Source of the DNA: an uncultured bacterium
GTDB lineage: Bacteria; Verrucomicrobiota; Lentisphaeria; Oligosphaerales; Oligosphaeraceae
Length of the DNA stretch: 6,950 bases
Assembly: GCA_902783355.1 (NCBI GenBank)
Contig: CACZQQ010000009.1
Span: forward strand, 1 to 6,950
Reading direction: 5' to 3'
Part shown: piece after piece, positions 1 to 5,309 of the stretch
Position numbering within the stretch: position 1 is the stretch's first letter
How the letters are laid out: each line of letters starts with the position of its first letter
Notes under the pieces: model-generated
The model's input: the letters and a program-made list of their open reading frames with translations, nothing else
Told to the model about the DNA's origin: nothing
Databases searched by the model: none
Program-made: the position numbers and the translations under genes

Positions 1-71
1 AATACAAGATTTCGAACCATCTCCAAACGCAATCCAATCCCCGTGCTGGCGTAGAGATGATTCAACCGATT

Positions 72-94
72 GCTAGAACATAGCCTTTTTTTTT
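72..94 (+). terminator. Weak terminator-like stem with T-run
   Basis: A 4-bp stem (GCTA 72-75 with TAGC 81-84, loop GAACA) is followed after one C by nine T residues (86-94). The T-tract is convincing, but the stem is too short for a strong intrinsic terminator. If real, it would end transcription of a gene left of the window. It could also be a chance arrangement in an A/T-rich spacer. Confidence 0.25.
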
Positions 95-99
95 GCACG

Positions 100-153
100 G
101 GCGGTTCGGGCCGCCGAAAGCTTCTTTCCCCGAAAAAACCGCTGTTTTTTTCG
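100..153. other. Cluster of small inverted repeats
   Basis: Three stems lie end to end: GGCGG/CCGCC (100-104 with 111-115, loop TTCGGG), GAAAG/CTTTC (116-120 with 124-128), and an A/T stem CGAAAAAA/TTTTTTCG (131-138 with 146-153). The last places an A-run before a T-run, a layout seen at bidirectional terminators, but it lacks a GC-rich core. The function is unknown. The stack could mark the boundary between the preceding transcription unit and the EF-G unit. Confidence 0.35.
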
Positions 154-218
154 ACAAAGATGGCTTTGCGAGTGGCAACTATCGATGTTGAGGTTAAATT
201 AGGGCGGTTTGCGGCGTA

Positions 219-247
219 TTGACCGCAATCGGCTTTCTTTTCATTAA
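219..247 (+). promoter_or_regulatory. Candidate sigma-70 promoter for the EF-G paralogue
   Basis: TTGACC (219-224) matches five of six bases of the -35 consensus. After 17 bases comes CATTAA (242-247), a poor -10 with three matches. A start near 254 would give a leader of about 35 bases that contains the ribosome binding site. An inverted repeat, TTGCGG/CCGCAA (209-214 and 223-228), overlaps the -35 and could be an operator. This rests on consensus matching alone, and the weak -10 keeps confidence low. Confidence 0.3.
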
Positions 248-275
248 AAACAAGCAAGCGACGGAGCCGACCTCC

Positions 276-283
276 GAAGGAAG
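276..283 (+). promoter_or_regulatory. Ribosome binding site supporting GTG start
   Basis: The purine-rich GAAGGAAG ends six bases before the GTG at 290. This supports the non-ATG start; the protein aligns with the EF-G N-terminus from that point. Confidence 0.65.
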
Positions 284-289
284 AAAACA

Positions 290-2320
290 GTGAAGAAATG
301 TGCCTCTGACCGCGTTCGTAATTTTGTCCTGGCGGGTGCCGCCGGTTCTGGCAAGACCTCCTTGGCGGAGCTGATGTTGTTCAAGAGCGGGGCGATTCCC
401 CGTCTTGGCACGGTTGACAGCGGAACCACGGTCTCCGACTTCCGCAAGGAGGAGCAGGAGCGCAAGAGCAGCATCTACTCCGCTATCCTGAACTGCCCCT
501 GGAAGGACGGGCACTTCTTCTTCGTGGACACTCCCGGGGCGACCGATTTCTGCGGCGAGGCGATGAACGCCATCAACACGACCGACATGCTGATTCTCGT
601 GGTGAACGCCGCCACCGGCATCGAGCCTGGCGACATCCGCGCCTGGCGCCAGGCCGCCGCCATGAACCTGCCGCGCGCCATCTTCATCAACTGCTGCGAC
701 AGGGACGAGGCCGATTTCTTCGGCAAGCTCGAGACCCTGCGCAAGACCTGCGTCAAGAAGACCAGCGTCCCCTATTCGCTGCCCATTGGCGAGAAGGCTG
801 CCATGACGGGCGTGGCCGAACTCTTCGGCGAGGACGTCGCGAAGCTGGGCGACCACGGCACCGAGGCGCGCACCGAACTGGTGGAGGCCATCGCCGAATC
901 CGACGACGCCCTGATGGAGAAATACCTGGAGGAGCTCGACCTCTCCGACGAGGACATCATCCATGGTCTGCGCAAGGCGCTTCGCGAGGAGAAGCTCGTG
1001 CCCATCTTCGCCGGCAGCGTGGCTAAGGACATCGGCGTGACCGAGCTGATGGACTTCATCCTCCAGTACGGCCCGAGGCCCCTGGACGGCGTGAAGCCGA
1101 ACCTGGCGAACGGCACGCTGGACGTCAATTCCGCCGACTCCACCGCGGTCGTCTTCAAGTCGGTGAACGACACCTTCATCGGCCAGATGACCTACATGCG
1201 CATCTACAGCGGGACGATCACCAAGGACAGCGAGCTGGTCAATTCCACGAAGCAGTCCAAGGAGCGCATCGGCAGCCTGCTGGCGATCCAGGGCAAGAAC
1301 CAGGAGAACATCGACAGCGCCGGCCCCGGCGAGATTGTTGCGGTCGCCAAGTTGAAGAACACGGGCATGCTGGACGTCCTTGGCAGCAAGCAGACCGATC
1401 TGGTGTTCGCGCCCATCAACTATCCGCAGCCGACGACCATCCTGGCCATCTCCGCCCAGAACAAGGGCGAGGACGACAAGCTGGCGTCCGGCCTGGCGCG
1501 CCTCCTGGCGGAGGATGCGACCATGAAGCTTGAGCGCAATCCGGAGACCCACCAGACGGTGATCTACGGCATGGGCGACCTTCAGATCAACCTGATGACC
1601 AAGCGGCTGCAGTCCGACTTCCGCGTTGCGGTGAACCTGGAAACCCCGAAGGTCCCCTATCGCGAGACGGTCAAGGGCGTCGGCTCCGACATGTACCGCC
1701 ACAAGAAGCAGTCCGGCGGCCACGGCCAGTTCGCCGAGGTGCATCTGCGCATCGAGCCCTTCACTGGCAGCACGCCGGAGGAGGAGTACCAGTTCGGCAA
1801 CGAGGTCGTCGGCGGCGCTGTGCCGAAGAACTTCATCCCGGCCATTGAGAAGGGCGTCGCCGAGACGCGCCTGCAAGGGCCGCTCTCCCACTCCAAGTGC
1901 ATCAACTTCAAGTGCACTGTCTTCGACGGCAAGTACCATCCCGTCGACTCCTCCGAAATGGCGTTCAAGATTGCGACGCGCGGGGCCTTCCGCGCCGCCA
2001 TGGCCAAGGCCAAGCCCGAACTGCTGGAACCCATCATGAACATCGTGCTGGAGTTCCCCGACGAATACACGGGCACCATCCAGGGCGACCTGAACAGCCG
2101 CCGCGGCCGCATCCTGGGCATGGACATCCAGGACGGCCTGCAGCTGCTCACCGCCGAACTGCCTCTGGCGGAGGTCTACGGCTATCCGCAGCAGCTTCGT
2201 TCCATGACGCAGGGCCGCGGCTCCTTCGTGATGAAGTTCGACCGCTACGACCCCGTGCCGCCGACCATCGCCAAGAAGATCCAGGAAGAGGCCGCCAAGG
2301 AAGACGCCGAGGAAGAATAG
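290..2320 (+). CDS. Elongation factor G paralogue (EF-G-like translational GTPase)
   Basis: 676 residues, close to the ~700 of EF-G, with all five domains recognisable. The G domain has a P-loop GAAGSGKT (16-23) and a switch I region with GTT and EEQER (45-58). Domains II and III follow (~283-460), then domain IV with QSGGHGQF (474-481) and GKYHPVDSSEMAFK (547-560), and domain V with GDLNSRRGRILGMD (599-612) and YGYPQQLRS (630-638). EF-G is a cytoplasmic factor that moves tRNA and mRNA through the ribosome and, with RRF, recycles it. Several GTPase motifs differ from canonical EF-G. The switch II motif is DTPGATDF (80-87), with Ala where the catalytic His sits. The base-recognition motif is NCCD (134-137) instead of NKxD. 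Switch I reads ERKSSI instead of ERGITI. Such changes point to the EF-G-II/FusA2-like paralogues, whose role is poorly defined. The domain IV tip, including the His at 550, looks intact. A canonical fusA is presumably elsewhere in the genome. Confidence 0.93.
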   Translation: MKKCASDRVRNFVLAGAAGSGKTSLAELMLFKSGAIPRLGTVDSGTTVSDFRKEEQERKSSIYSAILNCPWKDGHFFFVDTPGATDFCGEAMNAINTTDMLILVVNAATGIEPGDIRAWRQAAAMNLPRAIFINCCDRDEADFFGKLETLRKTCVKKTSVPYSLPIGEKAAMTGVAELFGEDVAKLGDHGTEARTELVEAIAESDDALMEKYLEELDLSDEDIIHGLRKALREEKLVPIFAGSVAKDIGVTELMDFILQYGPRPLDGVKPNLANGTLDVNSADSTAVVFKSVNDTFIGQMTYMRIYSGTITKDSELVNSTKQSKERIGSLLAIQGKNQENIDSAGPGEIVAVAKLKNTGMLDVLGSKQTDLVFAPINYPQPTTILAISAQNKGEDDKLASGLARLLAEDATMKLERNPETHQTVIYGMGDLQINLMTKRLQSDFRVAVNLETPKVPYRETVKGVGSDMYRHKKQSGGHGQFAEVHLRIEPFTGSTPEEEYQFGNEVVGGAVPKNFIPAIEKGVAETRLQGPLSHSKCINFKCTVFDGKYHPVDSSEMAFKIATRGAFRAAMAKAKPELLEPIMNIVLEFPDEYTGTIQGDLNSRRGRILGMDIQDGLQLLTAELPLAEVYGYPQQLRSMTQGRGSFVMKFDRYDPVPPTIAKKIQEEAAKEDAEEE

Positions 2321-2330
2321 GCTGGCCGAC

Positions 2331-2360
2331 TGGGCGGCGTGTTTTCGGGCAGGCCGCCCA
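2331..2360 (+). other. Hairpin just after the EF-G paralogue
   Basis: A perfect 8-bp inverted repeat, TGGGCGGC (2331-2338) and GCCGCCCA (2353-2360), has a 14-base loop and begins ten bases after the EF-G stop codon. No T-run follows, so by itself it is not an intrinsic terminator. It could protect the 3' end of the EF-G mRNA or act with the second hairpin downstream. An alternative GTG for nadD at 2339 lies in its loop. Confidence 0.6.
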
Positions 2361-2374
2361 TTGGCTTCAATCCG

Positions 2375-2410
2375 CCCCGCTTCTCCCTTCCAGGGGGAAC
2401 GCGGGGTTTT
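2375..2410 (+). terminator. Terminator-like hairpin between EF-G paralogue and nadD
   Basis: CCCCGCTTCTCCC (2375-2387) pairs with GGGGGAACGCGGGG (2393-2406) over 13 bp, with one bulged C and one G-U pair, a five-base loop, and TTTT at 2407-2410. The stem is strong but the T-run is short, so termination may be partial. It ends just ten bases before the chosen nadD ATG, leaving no room for a separate promoter between the two. That suggests readthrough or attenuation rather than a hard stop, or a promoter hidden inside the EF-G gene. Confidence 0.55.
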
Positions 2411-2419
2411 GTGGAATCA

Positions 2420-3559
2420 ATGCAGACGATGCGAGACGACAAGACAGGATACCAGGACGAGCGTCCCCGCCGGGACCGAAAGCCGGAGATCTGGCTGCCG
2501 CCGGACGCCGTTCCGTCGAACGAGGTCAGGGATCCCAACGCGGGGCTTCCCTATCCGGACAAGCCGCGCCTGATAGTCTTCGGCGGCTCCTTCGACCCTG
2601 TGCATGCAGGGCATATCAACTTGGCGCGCAAAGTGTTGGAAGCCGGACTGGGCGACGAGGTCATTTTCATTCCCGCGAAACAGTCTCCGCTGAAGAGGCC
2701 GGGGCAGAGTCAGAGCGGTGCGGCACGGCTGGAGATGCTGAACCTGGCCATTGCGGACGCATTGGCGGAGAAGCCCTGCTATTTCCTTGAGGACATCAAT
2801 GGTGAGCAGGTGCGCCGCGAGTACCGCTTCAGCGTCTCCGACATGGAGTTGCGCCGTCCTGGCGCCAAGTCCTACACGATCGACACGCTGGAGCTGCTTC
2901 GCCGCATCTATCCCAGCCATGACATCCGGCTGCTGATCGGCACGGACCTGCTGAAGGAACTTGGGCACTGGCACCGCGCGGGAGAGCTCGTCGCGCGATA
3001 CGACCTGCTCATCTACCCGCGCCCGGGCAGCGAGCACATCACCTACCTGGAACTAGCGGCCGAGTACGGAGACGCCATGGCGGCGCGCATCTTCCGCGGC
3101 CTCCTGCTGCATCCCACTGGCGGCGAGCTGCCGCGCCCTCGTCCGCGCAAAATGCGCCCCAATCTGCCGGAACCGCCGCAGACGGCCGTTCCGGAGACGC
3201 CGCCGCCGGTTCCTGTCGCGGCAGCGCCTTCCGGCGCGGAGGGCGATTTCATGGATACGGGCGAGACGGCGGGCGAGGCGCCTGCCGCACCCGCCGCCGC
3301 ACCCGCCACGGCGTCTGCCGAGACGACGCCCGCCGCCGCACCCCAGGTGGATGTGCCCCAGGTGGACATGCCCGATGCGCCGCCCAAGGCGGAGGAGCGC
3401 CGTCCGCCGCTCTCACGTGCGCTGAAGCCGGAGGACTTCCCCCTGATGGATGTCTCCTCGACGGCGCTTCGCGCGGCGATAGCCGCCGGCCGGGTTCCCG
3501 ACGGGCTCATAAGCCCGTCCGTGATGGCCTACATCGAGAAGCATGGGCTCTACAAGTGA
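2420..3559 (+). CDS. nadD: Nicotinate-nucleotide adenylyltransferase with N-terminal extension and Pro/Ala-rich insert
   Basis: NadD transfers AMP from ATP to nicotinate mononucleotide, giving deamido-NAD in cytoplasmic NAD synthesis. Counting from the ATG at 2420 (379 residues), the nucleotidyltransferase signature GGSFDPVHAGH is at 55-65, SYTIDTLELL at 151-160, IGTDLLKELGHWHR at 173-186, and the closing DVSSTALR at 344-351 with ISPSVMAYIEKHGLY at 364-378. These are the family motifs in the usual order. The family is normally ~190-220 residues. The excess is a charged ~50-residue N-terminal extension and a low-complexity Pro/Ala-rich segment (~233-338) inserted just before the SSTxxR motif. 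The start is uncertain: GTG at 2339 and GTG at 2411 are in frame, but the 2339 start would translate through two hairpins. ATG 2420 is preferred, with GTGGA just upstream as a weak binding site. The downstream rsfS neighbour supports the assignment. Confidence 0.92.
   Translation: MQTMRDDKTGYQDERPRRDRKPEIWLPPDAVPSNEVRDPNAGLPYPDKPRLIVFGGSFDPVHAGHINLARKVLEAGLGDEVIFIPAKQSPLKRPGQSQSGAARLEMLNLAIADALAEKPCYFLEDINGEQVRREYRFSVSDMELRRPGAKSYTIDTLELLRRIYPSHDIRLLIGTDLLKELGHWHRAGELVARYDLLIYPRPGSEHITYLELAAEYGDAMAARIFRGLLLHPTGGELPRPRPRKMRPNLPEPPQTAVPETPPPVPVAAAPSGAEGDFMDTGETAGEAPAAPAAAPATASAETTPAAAPQVDVPQVDMPDAPPKAEERRPPLSRALKPEDFPLMDVSSTALRAAIAAGRVPDGLISPSVMAYIEKHGLYK
3284..3307 (+). repeat. Tandem 12-base repeat in the nadD insert
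   Basis: GCCGCACCCGCC occurs twice head to tail (3284-3295, 3296-3307), encoding Ala-Ala-Pro-Ala twice. It lies in the Pro/Ala-rich insert of NadD and suggests the linker grew by slippage. Confidence 0.85.
3341..3370 (+). repeat. Tandem 15-base near-repeat in the nadD insert
   Basis: CCCCAGGTGGATGTG (3341-3355) is followed directly by CCCCAGGTGGACATG (3356-3370), differing at two bases. It encodes the run PQVDVPQVDM. It is a second, independent sign of expansion in the NadD insert, and the units remain in frame. Confidence 0.85.
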
Positions 3560-3570
3560 CTTTCGCTACC

Positions 3571-3598
3571 GCCGTCCATGGAAGCCCCTTTGGACGGC
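3571..3598 (+). other. Intergenic hairpin 1 before rsfS
   Basis: A perfect 8-bp inverted repeat, GCCGTCCA (3571-3578) and TGGACGGC (3591-3598), has a 12-base loop. It begins 12 bases after the nadD stop and is not followed by a T-run. It is the first of three hairpins in the 127-base nadD-rsfS gap. Confidence 0.6.
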
Positions 3599-3611
3599 AG
3601 GAATCCCGACG

Positions 3612-3631
3612 CCATGCCTGCACGGGCATGG
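3612..3631 (+). other. Intergenic hairpin 2 before rsfS
   Basis: A perfect 7-bp inverted repeat, CCATGCC (3612-3618) and GGCATGG (3625-3631), has a six-base loop TGCACG. It has no T-tract. It lies in the middle of the gap, and its sequence is unrelated to the hairpins on either side. Confidence 0.55.
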
Positions 3632-3639
3632 AGATATAT

Positions 3640-3661
3640 CCTCCGGCGCCTCTGCCGGAGG
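3640..3661 (+). promoter_or_regulatory. Intergenic hairpin 3 before rsfS, hiding a GGAGG
   Basis: A perfect 8-bp inverted repeat, CCTCCGGC (3640-3647) and GCCGGAGG (3654-3661), has a six-base loop. The 3' arm contains GGAGG (3657-3661), the only Shine-Dalgarno-like sequence before rsfS, and it is paired with CCTCC in the 5' arm. It lies 25 bases from the rsfS ATG, too far for normal use, so a role in translation control is possible but unproven. Confidence 0.5.
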
Positions 3662-3686
3662 CAAGCCATCCTTCTGCTGAACCGCT

Positions 3687-4112
3687 ATGGAAAACGAAAA
3701 CAACGACAACGGCATCATCATCCCCGAAGCGACCGCCCCCGTCCTGCCCGACGGCATGGAACCCGCCGAGCTGGCGCATTTCTGCGCCCAGGTCTGCGAG
3801 GAGACCAAGGCGCAGGACATCCAGGTCTTCGACGTCTCCGAGAAGTCCAGCGTGGTCTTCTTCTACGTCGTCTGCACAGGCACCTCCATGCCCCACATCC
3901 GCGCCATCGCCGACCATGTGCGCCGCGCCATGGCGGAGAAGGGCGCCCGCCCGCGCGGGCAGGACGGCGACGTGGAGAGCAAGTGGGTCGTCCTGGACTA
4001 CGGCGTCCTCATCGTGCATGTCCTGGAGCCCGAGATGCGTGCGCACTACGCGCTGGAGGAGCTCTGGGACAAGGCGCACAAGGGGATTGTGGTCGAGGAA
4101 GCTGAAAACTGA
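3687..4112 (+). CDS. rsfS: Ribosomal silencing factor RsfS (Iojap/DUF143 family)
   Basis: 141 residues. RsfS binds protein uL14 on the large ribosomal subunit and prevents it joining the small subunit, damping translation during starvation or stationary phase. Family features seen are KAQDIQVFDVSEKSS (41-55), the FFYVVCTGTSMPHIRAIADHV core (~58-78), ESKWVVLDYG (97-106) and the closing VHVLEPEMRAHYALEELW (110-127). The first ~25 residues are a variable acidic/Asn-rich lead-in. ATG 3687 is the first start after an in-frame stop at 3678-3680, but it has no Shine-Dalgarno sequence at normal distance. The early codons are A-rich, which can help initiation without one. The position directly after nadD is a widespread arrangement and strengthens the call. 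A later start at codon 24 is possible but also lacks a binding site. Confidence 0.94.
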   Translation: MENENNDNGIIIPEATAPVLPDGMEPAELAHFCAQVCEETKAQDIQVFDVSEKSSVVFFYVVCTGTSMPHIRAIADHVRRAMAEKGARPRGQDGDVESKWVVLDYGVLIVHVLEPEMRAHYALEELWDKAHKGIVVEEAEN

Positions 4113-4125
4113 CAACCATCGGGAT

Positions 4126-4152
4126 GGACGGCCGTTCTGTCGGCCGCCGTCC
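4126..4152 (+). other. Hairpin between rsfS and manC
   Basis: GGACGG (4126-4131) pairs with CCGTCC (4147-4152). An inner CCG/CGG pair (4132-4134 with 4141-4143) closes the loop TTCTGT, leaving CCG bulged on the 3' side. Only CCCC and then ATAAC follow, so it lacks a terminator T-run. It shares the GGACGG/CCGTCC core with the first hairpin before rsfS. Confidence 0.5.
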
Positions 4153-4161
4153 CCATAACTT

Positions 4162-4170
4162 GAGAGGAAG
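4162..4170 (+). promoter_or_regulatory. Ribosome binding site deciding the manC start
   Basis: GAGAGGAAG, with AGGA at 4165-4168, lies nine bases before ATG 4178. It favours that start over the in-frame ATG at 4124, which falls at the foot of the preceding hairpin and would add 18 residues absent from the family. Confidence 0.7.
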
Positions 4171-4177
4171 AGAAACC

Positions 4178-5284
4178 ATGCGCGTAATCGTCATCATGGC
4201 CGGCGGGACCGGCGAGCGTTTCTGGCCCATGTCCAGCGCGGCCCATCCGAAGCAGCTTCTGACGCTGACCTCCAGCGGCCAGAGCCTGCTGGCGGAGGCC
4301 GTCCAGCGCAGCATGGCGCTTGTGCCGAAGGAGAACATCTACATTGCGACGAGCCGTCTGCTGCAGAAGGCCATCATCGACGCGAAGCTGGGCATTCCGG
4401 ACGAGAACGTGCTGGCGGAGCCTGCGAAGCGCAATACGGCGGGCTGCCTCATCTACGCCTCGGCGTGCATCCTCTCGCGCAACTGCAACCTGGGGCCGGA
4501 GGGCGTCACCATCGGCGTGCTGACCGCCGACCACCGCATTCCCGACACGGCGCCCTTCGTGGCGACCGCCAGCGCGGCCATGGACGCGGCCGAGAACACC
4601 GACAACCTCGTCACCATCGGCATCCAGCCGGTGCGTCCCGACACCGCCTACGGCTACATCGAGATCGACCCCAAGCAGGGGGCGCTCAACAAGGACGCCG
4701 ACCATCCGCTCTACAAGGCGGTGCGCTTCCACGAGAAGCCGGACGCGGCCAAGGCGGCGGGCTTCATCGCCGGCGGCCACTGCTACTGGAACTCCGGCAT
4801 GTTCTTCTGGCGCTTCTCCACCTTCCAGAGCGAGTTCGGCCGCGCCGACCCCGTCCTGGCCGAGACCCTGGAGGACCTGACGGACGCGCTGCTGGCCAAC
4901 GACAGCCGCCGCGCGGAAGCCATCTTCGAGGCCATGCCCAACATCTCCATCGACTATGCGCTGATGGAGAAGTCGACGGCGGTCTCCGTCATCCCCGGCA
5001 AGTTCATCTGGGACGACCTGGGCTCCTGGGACGCCCTGAGCCGCACCTTCCCCCAGGACGGCCAGGGGAACGTCTCCTACGGCAATCCCGTCCTCGTCGA
5101 CTGCAAGTCCTCCATCGTCTACAACGCGGCGGGCGATGGCAAGATGTCCGTGGCGGCGCTGGGGCTGGACAACATCGTGGTTGTCGTGAAGGAGGACGCG
5201 GTGCTGGTGATGCCGAAGGACCGCGCGCAGGAGGTGCGTCAGGTGGTGAGCGTGCTGCGCGACCGCGGCTCCAGCCGCATCTGA
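4178..5284 (+). CDS. manC: Mannose-1-phosphate guanylyltransferase (GDP-mannose pyrophosphorylase)
   Basis: 368 residues, the size of the single-domain bacterial form; the C-terminal phosphomannose isomerase domain of bifunctional ManC/AlgA enzymes is absent. It makes GDP-mannose and pyrophosphate from GTP and mannose-1-phosphate in the cytoplasm, feeding mannose or GDP-fucose into surface glycans. Motifs seen are the nucleotide-binding GGTGERFWP (9-17) with HPKQ (23-26), EPAKRNTA (81-88), LTADH (115-119), TAYGYIE (156-162), RFHEKP (183-188), YWNSGMF (203-209), DYALMEKS (259-266) and DDLGSWDAL (279-287). The C-terminal ~70 residues form the expected beta-helix-like region. The start follows the binding site at 4162-4170. 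The usual (A/S)DH motif is intact apart from a preceding Thr. Related sugar nucleotidyltransferases such as RmlA or GlmU lack this combination, so GTP/mannose-1-phosphate specificity is likely though not proven. The next gene starts 25 bases on, so co-transcription is likely. Confidence 0.92.
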   Translation: MRVIVIMAGGTGERFWPMSSAAHPKQLLTLTSSGQSLLAEAVQRSMALVPKENIYIATSRLLQKAIIDAKLGIPDENVLAEPAKRNTAGCLIYASACILSRNCNLGPEGVTIGVLTADHRIPDTAPFVATASAAMDAAENTDNLVTIGIQPVRPDTAYGYIEIDPKQGALNKDADHPLYKAVRFHEKPDAAKAAGFIAGGHCYWNSGMFFWRFSTFQSEFGRADPVLAETLEDLTDALLANDSRRAEAIFEAMPNISIDYALMEKSTAVSVIPGKFIWDDLGSWDALSRTFPQDGQGNVSYGNPVLVDCKSSIVYNAAGDGKMSVAALGLDNIVVVVKEDAVLVMPKDRAQEVRQVVSVLRDRGSSRI

Positions 5285-5300
5285 ACAGGTTTTCCGTTCC

Positions 5301-5305
5301 GGAGG
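5301..5305 (+). promoter_or_regulatory. Ribosome binding site of the beta-galactosidase gene
   Basis: GGAGG ends four bases before ATG 5310. The spacing is slightly tight, but this is the clearest Shine-Dalgarno match in the window and fixes the start. Confidence 0.75.
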
Positions 5306-5309
5306 CGCC

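Larger units (their letters stand above)
1..289. other. Upstream non-coding region, lower GC
   Basis: No gene can be supported here. The stretch is visibly richer in A and T than the genes that follow, with a run of nine T (86-94), six A (133-138) and seven T (145-151). Short open frames at the left edge end at stops within the first ~80 bases (for example TAG at 52-54). One of them could be the tail of an upstream gene, but none shows a recognisable C-terminus. The region holds several small inverted repeats and probably the promoter of the downstream EF-G paralogue. Confidence 0.7.

Noticed and set aside
1..30. tRNA-like T-loop on the - strand (GGTTCGAAATC)
   Set aside because: The flanking bases do not form a five-pair T stem, and no anticodon or D arm can be placed beside it.
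194..1939. Long open frame of 581 codons on the - strand opposite the EF-G gene
   Set aside because: It is a shadow of the G/C-rich third codon positions of the EF-G gene: low-complexity Leu/Val/Ala/Asp/Gly composition, no recognisable motif, and no ribosome binding site.
2339..2419. Earlier GTG start for nadD at 2339
   Set aside because: It lies in the loop of a perfect hairpin, has no ribosome binding site, and would add 27 residues encoded by two strong stems. The ATG at 2420 is more likely, though GTG 2411 stays possible.
1897..2790. + strand open frame bridging the end of the EF-G gene and the start of nadD
   Set aside because: It overlaps two well-supported genes in another frame and is rich in Arg, Gly, Pro and His, as expected of a shifted frame in GC-rich DNA.
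4124..4177. Earlier ATG start for manC at 4124
   Set aside because: It adds 18 residues encoded by a hairpin before a conserved N-terminus, and a good ribosome binding site supports ATG 4178.
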